From Ashinkailepas kermadecensis (lineage: Eukaryota > Arthropoda > Thecostraca > Neolepadidae): a DNA stretch of 64,000 nucleotides. A program made the position numbers and the translations under genes. The notes under the pieces are model-generated. The model did not search any database. It was not told the DNA's origin and saw only the letters and a program-made list of their open reading frames with translations. Positions within the stretch are counted from its first letter, which is position 1, and each line of letters starts with the position of its first letter. The stretch lies in assembly GCA_034440615.1 (NCBI GenBank), contig JAOTOM010003677.1, positions 1 to 64,000 on the forward strand, written 5' to 3'. Of the stretch, positions 12,391-24,441 are shown one piece after another.

Positions 12391-14938
12391 CGCGTTCCGT
12401 GACTTTCCGTCCGGTCCGGTGACCGCTCCCTGCTCCACGTGGGACATCTCTGGTGGCCGAGCCACCGTTCCGTGACTCCGTCCGGTCCGGTGGCCGCCTC
12501 CCTGCTCCACGTGGGACATCTCTGGCGGCCGAGCCACCGTTCCGTGACTTTCCTTCTGGTCCGGTGACCGCTCCCTGCTCCACGTTGGACATCTCTGGTG
12601 GCCGAGCCACCGTTCCGTGACTCCGTCTGGTCCGGTGACCGCCTTCCTGCTCCATGTGGGACATCTCTGGTGGCCGAGCCACCGTTCCGTGACTCCGTCC
12701 GGTCCGGTGGCCGCCTCCTGCTCCACGTGGGACATCTCTGGTGGCCGAGCCACCGTTCCGTGACTCCGTCTGGTCCGGTGACCGCTCCCTGCTCCACGTG
12801 GGACATCTCTGGTGGCCGAGCCACCGTTCCGTGACTTTCCGTCCGGTCCGGTGACCGCTCCCTGCTCCACGTGGGACATCTCTGGTGGCCGAGCCACCGT
12901 TCCGTGACTCCGTCTGGTCCGGTGACCGCTCCCTGCTCCACGTGGGACATCTCTGGTGGCCGAGCCACCGTTCCGTGACTTTCCGTCCGGTCCGGTGGCC
13001 GCCTCCCTGCTCCACGTGGGACATCTCTGGTGGCCGAGCCACCGTTCCGTGACTCCGTCTGGTCCGGTGACCGCTCCCTGCTCCACGTGGGACATCTCTG
13101 GTGGCCGAGCCACCGTTCCGTGACTTTCCGTCCGGTCCGGTGGCCGCCTCCCTGCTCCACGTGGGACATCTCTGGTGGCCGAGCCACCGTTCCGTGACTC
13201 CGTCCGGTCCGGTGACCGCTCCCTGCTCCACGTGGGACATCTCTGGTGGCCGAGCCACCGTTCCGTGACTCCGTCTGGTCCGGTGACCGCTCCCCGCTCC
13301 ATGTGGGACATCTCTGGTGGCCGAGCCACCGTTCCGTGACTCCGTCTGGTCCGGTGACCGCTCCCTGCTCCACGTGGGACATCTCTGGTGGCCGAGCCAC
13401 CGTTCCGTGACTCCGTCTGGTCCGGTGACCGCTCCCTGCTCCACGTGGGACATCTCTGGTGGCCGAGCCACCGTTCCGTGACTTCCCGTCCGGTCCGGTG
13501 ACCGCTCCCTGCTCCACGTGGGACATCTCTGGTGGCCGAGCCACCGTTCCGTGACTTCCCGTCCGGTCCGGTGACCGCTCCCTGCTCCACGTGGGACATC
13601 TCTGGTGGCCGAGCCACCGTTCCGTGACTCCGACTGGTCCGGTGACCGCTCCCTGCTCCACGTGGGACATCTCTGGTGGCCGAGCCACCGTTCCGTGACT
13701 CCGTCTGGTCCGGTGACTGCTCCCTGCTCCACGTGGGACATCTCTGGTGGCCGAGCCACCGTTCCGTGACTCCGTCTGGTCCGGTGACCGCTCCCTGCTC
13801 CACGTGGGACATCTCTGGTGGCCGAGCCACCGTTCCGTGACTCCGTCTGGTCCGGTGACCGCTCCCTGCTCCACGTGGGACATCTCTGGTGACCGAGCCA
13901 CCGTTCCGTGACTCCGTCTGGTCCGGTGACCGCTCCCTGCTCCACGTGGGACATCTCTGGTGGCCGAGCCACCGTTCCGTGACTTTCCGTCCGGTCCGGT
14001 GACCGCTCCCTGCTCCACGTGGGACATCTCTGGTGGCCGAGCCACCGTTCCGTGACTTTCCGTCCGGTCCGGTGACCGCTCCCCGCTCCACGTGGGACAT
14101 CTCTGGTGGCCGAGCCACCGTTCCGTGACTTTCCGTCCGGTCCGGTGACCGCTCCCCGCTCCACGTGGGACATCTCTGGTGGCCGAGCCACCGTTCCGTG
14201 ACTTTCCGTCCGGTCCGGTGACCGCTCCCTGCTCCACGTGGGACATCTCTGGTGGCCGAGCCACCGTTCCGTGACTTTCCGTCTGGTCCGGTGACCGCTC
14301 CCTGCTCCACGTGGGACATCTCTGGTGGCCGAGCCACCGTTCCGTGACTCCGTCTGGTCCGGTGACCGCTCCCTGCTCCACGTGGGACATCTCTGGCCGT
14401 GACTTTCCGTCCGGTCCGGTGACCGCTCCCTGCTCCACGTGGGACATCTCTGGTGGCCGAGCCACCGTTCCGTGACTCCGTCTGGTCCGGTGACCGCTCC
14501 CTGCTCCACGTGGGACATCTCTGGTGGCCGAGCCACCGTTCCGTGACTTTCCGTCTGGTCCGGTGACCGCTCTCTGCTCCACGTGGGACATCTCTGGTGG
14601 CCGAGCCACCGTTCCGTGACTCTGTCTAGGTCCGGTGACCGCTCCCTGCTCCACGTGGGACATCTCTGGTGGCCGAGCCACCGTTCCGTGACTTTCCGTC
14701 TGGTCCGGTGACCGCTCCCTGCTCCACGTGGGACATCTCTGGTGGCCGAGCCACCGTTCCGTGACTCCGGCTGGTCCGGTGACCGCTCCCTGCTCCACTG
14801 GGACATCTCTGGCCGTGACTTTCCGTCCGGTCCGGTGACCGCTCCCTGCTCCACGTGGGACATCTCTGGTGGCCGAGCCACCGTTCCGTGACTTTCCGTC
14901 CGGTCCGGTGACCGCCTCCCTGCACCATATGGGACACC
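12391..14938. repeat. Large satellite-like array, 71/74-bp units, about 35 copies
   Basis: Units contain CCGTTCCGTGACT, GTCCGGTGACCGCTCC, CACGTGGGACATCTCTGG and TGGCCGAGCCA. Units differ by a 3-bp insertion (ACTCCGTC against ACTTTCCGTC), giving 71 and 74 bp. Two shortened units near 14395 and 14810 lack the GGCCGAGCCACC block. Each unit carries a CACGTG E-box-like palindrome. The array is free of stops in all minus-strand frames, which creates spurious frames over 1000 codons long. Confidence 0.98.
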
Positions 14939-14999
14939 GCTTGTGACGAGCCGTTGAATGCAACCATCCAATGCCACCACCACTCAACCAATTTGTAGG

Positions 15000-16855
15000 C
15001 CCGTCTGGTCTGTTGTGTGTGTACTGTGTGCCGGCATGTATCTGCCCGTCTGGTCTGTTGTGTGTGTACTGTGTGCCGGCCTGTATCTGCCCGTCTGGTC
15101 TGTGGTGTGTGTACTGTGTACCGGCCTGTATCTGCCCGTCTGGTCTGTTGTGTGTGTACTGTGTACCGGCATGTATCTGCCCGTCTGGTCTGTGGTGTGT
15201 GTACTGTGTGCCGGCCTGTATCTGCCCGTCTGGTCTGTGGTGTGTGTACTGGGTACCGGCCTGTATCTGCCCGTCTGGTCTGTGGTGTGTGTACTGGGTA
15301 CCGGCCTGTATCTGCCCGTCTGGTCTGTTGTGTGTGTACTGTGTACCGGCATGTATCTGCCTGTCTGGTCTGTGGTGTGTGCACTGTGTGTCGGCCTGTA
15401 CCTGCCCGTCTGGTCTGTGGTGTGTGTACTGGGTACCGGCCTGTATCTGCCTGTCTGGTCTGTTGTGTGTGTACTGTGTACCGGCATGTATCTGCCCGTC
15501 TGGTCTGTGGTGTGTGCACTGTGTGCCGGCCATGTATCTGCCTGTCTGGTCTGTTGTGTGTGTACTGTGTGCCGGCCTGTATCTGCCTGTCTGGTCTGTG
15601 GTGTGTGTACTGGGTACCGGCCTGTATCTGCCCGTCTGGTCTGTGGTGTGTGCACTGTGTGCCGGCCTGTATCTGCCTGTCTGGTCTGTGGTGTGTGCAC
15701 TGGTGTACCGGCCTGTATCTGCCCGTCTGGTCTGTTGTGTGTGCACTGTGTGCCGGCCTGTATCTGCCCGTCTGGTCTGTTGTGTGTGTACTGTGTACCG
15801 GCCTGTATCTGCCCGTCTGGTCTGTTGTGTGTGTACTGAGTGTCGGCCTGCATCTGCCCGTCTGGTCTGTGGTGTGTGTACTGTGTGCCGGTATGTATCT
15901 GCCCGTCTGGTCTGTTGTGTGTGCACTGTGTGCCGGCCTGCATCTGCCCATCTGGTCTGTTGTGTGTGTACTGTGTGCCGGCCTGTGTATGCCCGTCTGG
16001 TCTGTGGTGTGTGCACTGTGTGCCGGCCTGTATCTGCCCGTCTGGTCTGTGGTGTGTGTACTGTGTACCGGCATGTATCTGCCCGTCTGGTCTGTTGTGT
16101 GTGTACTGTGTGCCGGCCTGTATCTGCCCATCTGGTCTGTTGTGTGTGTACTGTGTGCCGGCATGTATCTGCCCGTCTGGTCTGTGGTGTGTGTACTGTG
16201 TGCCGGCCTGTATCTGCCCGTCTGGTCTGTTGTGTGTGTACTGTGTGCCGGCCTGTATCTGCCCGTCTGGTCTGTTGTGTGTGTACTGAGTGTCGGCCTG
16301 CATCTGCCCGTCTGGTCTGTTGTGTGTGTACTGTGTGCCGGCCTGTATCTGCCCGTCTGGTCTGTTGTGTGTGTACTGTGTACCGGCCTGTATCTGCCCG
16401 TCTGGTCTGTGGTGTGTGCACTGTGTGCCGGCCTGTATCTGCCCGTCTGGTCTGTTGTGTGTGTACTGTGTACCGGCCTGTATCTGCCCGTCTGGTCTGT
16501 GGTGTGTGTACTGGGTACCGGCCTGTATCTGCCCGTCTGGTCTGTTGTGTGTGTACTGTGTGCCGGCATGTATCTGCCCGTCTGGTCTGTTGTGTGTGTA
16601 CTGTGTACCCGGCATGTATCTGCCCGTCTGGTCTGTTGTGTGTGTACTGTGTACCGGCCTGTATCTGCCCGTCTGGTCTGTTGTGTGTGTACTGTGTGCC
16701 GGCCTGTATCTGCCCGTCTGGTCTGTTGTGTGTGTACTGTGTGCCGGCCTGTATCTGCCCGTCTGGTCTGTGGTGTGTGTACTGTGTACCGGCATGTATC
16801 TGCCCGTCTGGTCTGTGGTGTGTGTACTGTGTGCCGGCCTGTATCTGCCCGTCTG
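15000..16855. repeat. Large minisatellite, 45-bp unit, about 41 copies
   Basis: Units carry GTCTGGTCTGTTGTGTGTGT, ACTGTGTGCCGGCCTGTATCT and minor variants (GTGTACC for GTGTGCC, GGGTACC, GCACTG). The array is strongly T and G rich on the plus strand and starts only about 60 bp after the preceding array. The 45-bp period keeps frames open on both strands. Confidence 0.98.
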
Positions 16856-16856
16856 A

Positions 16857-16882
16857 CACGTGTGTGTGTGTGTGTGTGTGTG
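16857..16882. repeat. (TG)n microsatellite
   Basis: About 12 TG dinucleotides directly abut the end of the 45-bp array, which is itself TG-rich, so it probably arose from it. Confidence 0.95.
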
Positions 16883-16965
16883 TACCGCGCAGTCCAGGCA
16901 ATCTTAGCGGATCGATGGCTGTATTGGCATGCTGTGTGATGTATTTGGATGCTGGGCAGCTCGCA

Positions 16966-17117
16966 GGATGTGGTGTGGACGGGCGTGATGTGGTGTGGAC
17001 GGATAGAATGTGGTGTGGACGGGCGTGATGTGGTGTGGACTGATAGAATGTGGTGTGGACGGGCAGGATGTGGTGTGGATGGGTGGAATGTGGTGTGGAC
17101 GGACGGGATGTGATGTA
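16966..17117. repeat. 20-bp minisatellite, left segment (about 7 copies)
   Basis: Units of ATGTGGTGTGGACGGGCGTG with variants. The same unit family resumes at 19222-19430 on the other side of the CR1-like elements. Confidence 0.93.
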
Positions 17118-17119
17118 AT

Positions 17120-17345
17120 GTCATAAAGTCATAAAGTGTTAAGGCTTAATAAGAGCCACAGGGGCCCATCTGGGTTAAGCCTATCTGGAAAAGGTACTAG
17201 AAATGTACATACTCTCACCCCAATCAATCCCTTACCTCAAGTTCCTAGGAAGCTATATATAGCAGCCTATCTAGCACCAATTCACTTGCTATTGCATAAC
17301 ACACTCCCATTGTGCTACCATAGACAATCTCATCAGTATCACATC
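17120..17345 (-). mobile_element. CR1-like LINE 3' fragment
   Basis: Nearly identical to 1211-1385. On the minus strand it ends with two TTTATGAC units. It lies immediately beyond the 3' end of the longer CR1-like copy, in the same orientation, as a separate truncated insertion. Confidence 0.75.
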
Positions 17346-17384
17346 CCGAAGGAAGGTGCTGAATCCACTGCTACGTACACCCTA

Positions 17385-19220
17385 TATAAAGTTATAAAGC
17401 ATTTAGACTTAATAAGAGACCCGAGGGCCCATCCAGTTAAGTCTGTAAATGGAAGATAATATAAGCCTGGTAAAAAGACCCTCCCCAACCATCCCACATC
17501 CTGAAGAACCAGTCCTCCAATATCCCATACACCTATCAATGCCTATCTACCCTAGCTTTCCAGCCCTATTCCCCTGATCTCTCTTAACACATGTGGATTG
17601 AATGCCTTATCAATAATTTTCAAACTGCATCCATGCCTGCTTAAAGGGATCTGTGCCGTGCACAGTTACTTAACATACATCTCACCCCATCCATCACAAA
17701 TTAGAACTCAAAAACAAGATTTTCCTGTCTACAAAATTTATCCACCCTACTTTTAAATACATTCAATGAGGAACTCCCCACAACATCAGCAGGCAGCCCA
17801 TTCCACTGATCAACAACCCTTTGACTGAAGACCTGTTGTCGCTTAACTGTCCTGCACCTCAACTTGTCTAACCTGAAATGATGACCCCTATGTGATACCC
17901 TAAACTGAAGAGCGCCATTTAAATTGACCTGATCTAGTCATTTAACAATTTTGTACATTTCAATCATGTCCCCCCTTAATCTCCTATACTTGAGTGAGTA
18001 CATATCTAATGCCACAAGCCTTTCTCCATATTCTAAGTTACCTATTCCACTGATGAGTCTAGTTGCTTTGCGCTGCACTCTCTCTAACTTGTCTATATCT
18101 TTTTCTAGGTAGGGGCTCCAAGCTTGTACAGAATATTCCAAGTGGGGTCGCACGTATGCTAAGTACAGTTTTTTTTCATGACTTCCTTGCTCTTATACAT
18201 CACACTTCTATTAATGAGTCCCAGCATTCTGAGTGCCCTGTTCCTAGCTGAGCTGCATTGCTTTTCTGCTTTACGGCCTTTTGAAACCAACACACCTAAG
18301 TCCCTTTCCTCTTCAATAACATCCAGTTCCCTCCCTCCCATTGTATATCTGAAAGTCTCACCTCCAGACCCCAGATGCATAACCTTACACTTGTCATAGT
18401 TGAAAGACATCTGCCATTGATCAGCCCACCTTTTTAGGTCCTCCAAGTCTAGTTGAATATTTATAGATTGATCACAACTGTTTGCCACTCCTACCAGCTT
18501 GATGTCATCCGCAAATTTGAACACTCTATTCCTCAGCCTTACCTCAATGTTATTCGCAAAGATGATAAAGAGAAGTGGCCCTAGAACAGAGCCCAGTGGT
18601 ACTCCACTCAGAACATCCTTCCAATCAGATTTACATCCATTTGACATTACCCTTTGTTTCCTTCCCCTCAACCATGCTTCAATCCAGCCTATAACTTTTC
18701 CAACAATCCCATGTTGCTGTAGTTGATGAATTAGCCTCCCATGTGGAACTTTATCAAAAGCTTTGCTAAAGTCCAAGTACACAACATCTATCCTGCTTTG
18801 ATTGTCTACTTCTTTAGTAACATACTCCATGAACTCCAAAAGGTTAGTTAAAGAAGACCTTCAAGATCGAAATCCATGTTGAGTATCCCTTAAAAGATTG
18901 TGCCTATCAAGATGAATCTGAACATTCTGTTTAACCAGATTTTCTAGTACCTTGCAAACTATTGAGGTCAAACTGACTGGCCTGTAGTTCCCTACACACT
19001 TCATACTTCCCTTTTTGAAAATTGGTACTACATTTGCATTTCTCAAATCTTCAGGCACTTCAGAATATTCCATAGACCGCCTGAAAATTATACCTAGGGG
19101 AACTGCTAAAGCTTTAGCACACTCTACTAAAACCCAAGCATATATATCATCTGGTCCAGAAGCTTTATTAGGTTTTATATTCTGCAACAGCTTTTCTACA
19201 GCTTCCGTAGTTATTGTAAG
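17385..19220 (-). mobile_element. CR1-like LINE, 5'-truncated
   Basis: The element carries a reverse transcriptase and a 3' untranslated region of about 540 bp. The 3' end (GGGCCC block, then CTTATTAAGTCT and TTTATAAC) is a diverged relative of the 17120-17345 tail, so two subfamilies are present. The endonuclease is absent. The copy interrupts the 20-bp minisatellite. A 6-bp GATGTA occurs on both flanks but is too short to call a target duplication. Confidence 0.88.
17938..19216 (-). pseudogene. CR1-like reverse transcriptase, one stop and one frameshift
   Basis: On the minus strand it reads, in order, a KPNKASGPDDI motif, NYRPVSLTSIVCKVLE, QHGFRS, the motif A segment VYLDFSKAFDKVPH, SGVPLGSVLGPLLF, the catalytic FADD box (KFADDIKLVG), CKVMHLG, and the C-terminal RPHLEYSVQAWSPYLEKD block. 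These are reverse transcriptase motifs in the CR1/L2 arrangement, with both catalytic motifs intact. A single in-frame TGA follows QHGFRS (near 18868), and a one-base frameshift in an A-run near 18170 separates the last block. The N-terminal endonuclease is missing. So few lesions suggest a fairly young insertion. Confidence 0.9.
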
Positions 19221-19221
19221 A

Positions 19222-19430
19222 TGTAGATGGGTGGAATGTGGTGTGGACGGGCGGCATGTGGTGTGGACGGGCGGCATGTGGTGTGGACGGGCGGCATGTG
19301 GTGTGGACGGGCGGCATGTGGTGTGTATGGGCGGGATGTGGTGTGGACGGGCGGCATGTGGTGTGTATGGGCGGGATGTGGTGTGGACGGGCGGCATGTG
19401 GTGTGGACGGGCGGCATGTGGTGTCGGTTC
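19222..19430. repeat. 20-bp minisatellite, right segment (about 10 copies)
   Basis: Units of ATGTGGTGTGGACGGGCGGC with ATGTGGTGTGTATGGGCGGG variants, the same family as 16966-17117. Confidence 0.95.
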
Positions 19431-19554
19431 AACCCTGACCTAGTGCGGGCGGTGCAAACCGGCTCTCCAGTGCCTCTTCCGCGTATGTGCATAACACTAG
19501 AAGTCATCGCTTCGGATAGTGTTTGGAAGCGTGGAGGGTGACTGCCGAGCTGGG

Positions 19555-20110
19555 CGCATGGTCTGAGCCAGGGTAGTGGGGAGATATGAGCCAGGGTAGT
19601 GGGGAGATATGAGCCAGGGTCGTGGGGAAATATCGAGCCAGGGTAGTGGTACGTTTGGGTCAGAGCAATGGAGCGCCGACTGGGTCAGGGTAGTGGAGTG
19701 TTGTCTCGGTCTGGATGTGGAGTTACGTCTGGGTGTGGGTGGTGAAGTATCGTCTGGGTCCGGGTAGTGGAGTGACGTCTGATTCTGGGTACTAGAGTGA
19801 GTCTGGATCTGGGTGTGGAGTGACGTCTGGGTCTGGGTAGTGGAGTGACGTCTGGGTGTGGGTGGTGAAGTACCGTCTTGATCTGGGTAGTGGAGTGACG
19901 ACTGGCTCTGCGTAGTGAAGTGACATCTGGGTCTGAGTAGTGGAGTGGCGCTGGGTGTGGGTGGTGAAGTACCTGCTGGGTCTGGGCAGTGGAGTACCGT
20001 CTGGGTCTGGGTAGTGGAGTGACGTCTGTTTCAGGGACAGTGGAGTGACGTCTGGGCCTGGGTAGTGGAGCGCCGTCTGGGTCTCGGTTGTGGAGTGACG
20101 TCCGGGTCCG
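19555..20110. repeat. Degenerate minisatellite, about 23-26 bp unit
   Basis: Begins with units of GAGCCAGGGTAGTGGGGAGA and grades into irregular units of GTCTGGGTAGTGGAGTGACG. High divergence and length variation suggest an old array. Confidence 0.85.
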
Positions 20111-20865
20111 GGTTATGGAATATCAGCTGGGCCAGGACGCCTGGCATCGATCGGCGAGACGGAATGACCAGCATGGGGCCATGAATCGGCTGATTGGCTG
20201 ATTCGTGGTAATTGACTGTCGCGTCGTCCAATCGCGAGTCGGCGCCAGAGACGCGTCCGAGTAGCTCTCCAGACATTTCGGCCGTGGTTCGGGAAACACT
20301 GGCATTTTTGTGTTGTTGTCGTCATGTGCGGCGTTCCGCGGATGCTCTGCCGGCGAAGCACCACCTGGCCGACCGTCACGCTAATGACGCTTTTTGTGAG
20401 GTGCGCCCGAGAGAGAGAAAAAACATGTCGGTCGAGTTCGATCGCTGGCGGTGACAGCCAGCCAGCGATCAGATCGGGATCAAACGGCATTTGTGTCAAA
20501 GGGCAGGTGGCTTTCGGCGATCGGTTTCGGCAGCCAACCGGCCGGCGGCTCCGTTGGAGCAGTTCGTGTGTCGCAGAGACACGGAGTGCATGGGCGTCTG
20601 TTTGCAGCTCTGTGTGGCGTAGATCATCTCGTATCAACGATGGTTGCCTCCGCTAAATGATGTGAGGCGTGTTGCTCTGTGCTGCTACGTGCCGTCAATA
20701 TCAAGGGGGTATGCAACTGGCATCGTGCTCCAGAAACATTGAAAGTTGTAGAGCACATGAGGAATTCAAACAACGAAAAGACCTAGAAAATACACGATTA
20801 CAAGAGTACAAGAGTACAATAGTACCGTAGTACCATAGTTAAATTGCAGATGCAATAATACCCAG
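20111..20865. other. No recognised gene
   Basis: Single-copy sequence. Overlapping frames of 60-170 codons on both strands have no recognised motif. Near 20795-20840 a short TACAAGAGTA tandem is present. Confidence 0.35.
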
Positions 20866-20935
20866 CATACACCAACACCTCGGTGGCAACACCTCGGTGG
20901 CAACACCTCGGTGTCGACACCTCGGTGGCAACAAC
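20866..20935. repeat. 14-bp tandem repeat, 4-5 copies
   Basis: Units of CAACACCTCGGTGG, one with a CGACACC variant. Confidence 0.9.
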
Positions 20936-21179
20936 TCGCCTGTCATGTCACCTCATTGTTTCATTAATTTATTTATCTTCGTGGAGCGAATGCAGGTAAA
21001 AGGTATTTGTTTCAACAAATAGCAAACAGCGCCATGGCGGCTGTGGTGACGAGCAAGCAGTGCGCATGCGCGCGTGACGTCATCGGCCGCACAGACACAG
21101 AAACCTGTTGAACATGACCTGGGTCCGGGGACCCGACCGGACTCCTTCCGGTCCGGTAGCTGTGTGAGGCGGGCTTGGT

Positions 21180-21395
21180 CGGCATACAGCTGGGTATGGC
21201 CGAGTCTGTATACAGCTGGGTACGACCGAGTCGGTATACAGCTGGATACGGTAGAGGCGGTATACAGCTGGGTACGGCCGAGTCAGCATGCAGCTGGGTA
21301 TGGCCGAGTCTGTATACAGCTGGGTACGACCGAGTCGGTATACAGCTGGATACGGTAGAGGCGGTATACAGCTGGGTGCGGCTGAGTCGGTATAC
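21180..21395. repeat. 26-bp minisatellite, about 8 copies
   Basis: Units of GTATACAGCTGGGTACGACC followed by GAGTCG, with substitutions including GGTAGAGGCG. The GTATAC and CAGCTG palindromes are in each unit. Runs directly into the next array. Confidence 0.93.
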
Positions 21396-22016
21396 AACGT
21401 GGTCTGGGCGGCACCAGTTCCCTCTCCAACACCCCTGCCCAGGTCACTGGTTCGTGGTGTGCCGGTCGGCAGAGACGACACGTGGTCTGGGCGGCACCAG
21501 TTCCCTCTCCAACACCCCTGTCCAGGTCACTGGTCCGTGGTGTGCCGGTCGGCAGAGACGACACGTGGTCTGGGCGGCACCAGTTCCCTCTCCAACACCC
21601 CTGCCCAGGTCACTGGTTCGTGGTGTGCCGGTCGGCAGAGACGACACGTGGTCTGGACGGCACCGGTTCCCTCTCCAACACCCCTGTCCAGGTCACTGGT
21701 CCGTAGTGTGCCGGTCGGCAGAGACGACACGTGGTCTGGGCGGCACAGTTTTCAACACCCTGTCCAGGTCATTGGTCCGTGGTGTGTCGGTCGGCAGAGA
21801 CGTCACGTGGTCTGGGCGGCACCAGTTCTCTCTCCAACACCCCTGTCCAGGTCACTGGTCCGTGGTGTGCCGGTCGGCAGGGACGACACGTGGTCTGGGC
21901 GGCGCCAGTTCCCTCTACAACACCCCTGTCCAGATCACTGGTCCGTAGTGTGCCGGTCGGCAGAAACGACACGTGGTCTGGGCGGTGTCAGTGCTCTGTC
22001 CAACACCCCTGTCCAA
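21396..22016. repeat. 83-bp minisatellite, about 7.5 copies
   Basis: Units contain ACGTGGTCTGGGCGGCACCA, CCAACACCCCTGTCCAGGTC and GTGTGCCGGTCGGCAGAGAC. One unit near 21740 has a short internal deletion. Confidence 0.96.
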
Positions 22017-22020
22017 GATT

Positions 22021-22460
22021 TGGTGTGGCCAGTGGCAGCTGAAGGGCAGCTGACCTGGTATGGCCAGTGTCAGCTGAAGGGCAGCTGACCTGGTATGGCC
22101 AGTGGCAGCTGAAGGGCAGCTGACCTGGTATGGCCAGTGTCAGCTGAAGGGCAGCTGACCTGGTATGGCCAGTGTCAGCTGAAGGGCAGCTGACCTGGTA
22201 TGGCCAGTGTCAGCTGAAGGGCAGCTGACCTGGTATGGCCAGTGTCAGCTGAAGGGCAGCTGACCTGGTATGGCCAGTGTCAGCTGAAGGGCAGCTGACC
22301 TGGTATGGCCAGTGTCAGCTGAAGGGCAGCTGACCTGGTATGGTCAGTGGCAGCTGAAGGGCAGCTGACCTGGTATGGCCAGTGTCAGCTGAAGGGCAGC
22401 TGACCTGGTATGGCCAGTGTCAGCTGAAGGGCAGCTGACCTGGTATGGCCAGTGGCAGCC
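22021..22460. repeat. 35-bp minisatellite, about 12.5 copies, each with a hairpin
   Basis: Units of GGTATGGCCAGTGTCAGCTG, AAGGG, CAGCTGACCT. Each contains the perfect inverted repeat GTCAGCTG/CAGCTGAC with a 5-base loop. Units are almost identical; the main variant is GTGGCAG for GTGTCAG, which removes one base pair. Confidence 0.97.
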
Positions 22461-23288
22461 GGCTCAGGCGGTGCTATTCCAGGTGAAGTACATGGCTGCG
22501 GTCAGGGCGACCCTTGGGGGTGCCAAATCATCTGGTGGATTAATACAATATGGCCCCCAGTTTGAAAGATCTGGTGACATTGGAATGGCGTAGCTGGCAA
22601 TAATGTTTCAGCTCTCGATTTGTTGCAATAAAACGAGATCTAACATTATGTTTAGCCGTCATTAATGACACGAGAGCTAAAACAATGTATATCCCTCAAT
22701 CGCAGGATATTTTTTATACTTATCGTAATGGGTGGGTCTTGCCCTCGGTACCACTTGTCTCCGCCACTGACCTGGCGTCGGGCCACGAGAACTGTGCGGG
22801 TCGATGAGCGGTGCTGCCGTTCGCAGAACTCGGGCGGCGGGGAGCCGTCAGCTGGCTGATGCGGCGCCACGCCTACTCAGTCACGTCACAGTGGCATCAC
22901 GGCCGTCACTGTCCTCCGTCACCGGACAACAGACCTGTCCCTGCTTACTGACCAAGCGGTCTACCATGAACCGCCGGACAAGCAACTATGTCGTCCGTCA
23001 ACCGAGATATACTTGTCGGTGGAAAAAAACGCCACTTGGAACAACTTTGAAAGGGATCGGGGGAGTGATGCGCCTCCGGTAAACGAAAACAAAATGAAGT
23101 CACATGGTGGGATCTGACTGCGGTGGGACATGGGATATGACTGTCAGTCCGACCCCAGAGAGCGAGCTACTAAAGCGACCACGATCAGCCGGCGGGTGTG
23201 ACCCTGTGTGGTGCTGCCCAGTGTGGTGCGTGAGACTTGCCGTGTTCCTGTTGTCAGACGTCAGTAAGCCAGGATATCCCCTTGTCAG
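22461..23288. other. No recognised feature
   Basis: Single-copy spacer. No conserved domain or RNA was recognised. Confidence 0.4.
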
Positions 23289-24441
23289 CTGATGCCGCTC
23301 CACACACCGGCTGTTGTCGAGGCGCTGTGGGCAGCTGGCTGCTGGTGGCTGACCGCCGACCCTGTCGGACTGACGTCCGGCGTCAGACACGCTCCCTGTG
23401 GGCAGCTGGCTGCTGGTGGCTGACCGCCGACCCTGTCGGACTGACGTCCGGCGTCAGACACGCTCCACACACCGGCTGTTGTCGAGGCGCTGTGGGCAGC
23501 TGGCTGCTGGTGGCTGACCGCCGACCCTGTCGGACTGACGTCCGGCGTCAGACACGCTCCACACACCGGCTGTTGTCGAGGCGCTGTGGGCAGCTGGCTG
23601 CTGGTGGCTGACCGCCGACCCTGCCGGACTGACGTCCGGTGTCAGACACGCTCCCTGTGGGCAGCTGGCTGCTGGTGGCTGACCGCCGACCCTGTCGGAC
23701 TGACGTCCGGTGTCAGACACGCTCCCTGTGGGCAGCTGGCTGCTGGTGGCTGACCGCCGACCCTGTCGGACTGACGTCCGGCGTCAGACACGCTCCACAC
23801 ACCGGCTGTTGTCGAGGCGCTGTGGGCAGCTGGCTGCTGGTGGCTGACCGCCGACCCTGCCGGACTGACGTCCGGCGTCAGACACGCTCCACACCGGCTG
23901 TTGTCGAGGCCTGTGGGCAGCTGGCTGCTGGTGGCTGACCGCCGACCCTGCCGGACTGACGTCCGGTGTCAGACACGCTCGTCACACGGCTGTTGTCGAG
24001 GGCTGTGGGCAGCTGGCTGCTGGTGGCTGACCGCCGACCCTGTCGGACTGACGTCCGGTGTCAGACACGCTCCACACACCGGCTGTTGTCGAGGCGCTGT
24101 GGGCAGCTGGCTGCTGGTGGCTGACCGCCGACCCTGTCGGACTGACGTCCGGTGTCAGACACGCTCCACACACCGGCTGTTGGCGCTGTGGGCAGCTGGC
24201 TGCTGGTGGCTGACCGCCGACCCTGTCGGACTGACGTCCGGCGTCAGACACGCTCCCAACCGGCTGTTGTCGAGGCGCTGTGGGCAGCTGGCTGCTGGTG
24301 GCTGACCGCCGACCCTGTCGGACTGACGTCCGGCGTCAGACACGCTCCACACACCGGCTGTTGTCGAGGCGCTGTGGGCAGCTGGCTGCTGGTGGCTGAC
24401 CGCCGACCCTGTCGGACTGACGTCCGGTGTCAGACACGCTC
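23289..24441. repeat. 94-bp minisatellite with 60-bp deletion variants, about 14 copies
   Basis: Full units contain CGGCTGTTGTCGAGGCGCTG, TGGGCAGCTGGCTGCTGGTG, GACCGCCGACCCTGTCGGAC and TGACGTCCGGCGTCAGACAC. Several units lack the first block of about 34 bp, so that CACGCTCC joins directly to CTGTGGGCAGC. Others have small deletions around 23890-23990 and 24180-24260. Confidence 0.97.

Noticed and set aside
12249..16901. A 1,550-codon minus-strand open frame and several frames of 600-890 codons on both strands
   Set aside because: They run through two unrelated minisatellites whose units happen to lack stops in most frames. All overlapping frames are open at once and the translations are pure repeats with no domain.
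19425..19465. GGTTCAACCC, similar to a Pol III B box
   Set aside because: No tRNA-like stem, anticodon loop or tail accompanies it.
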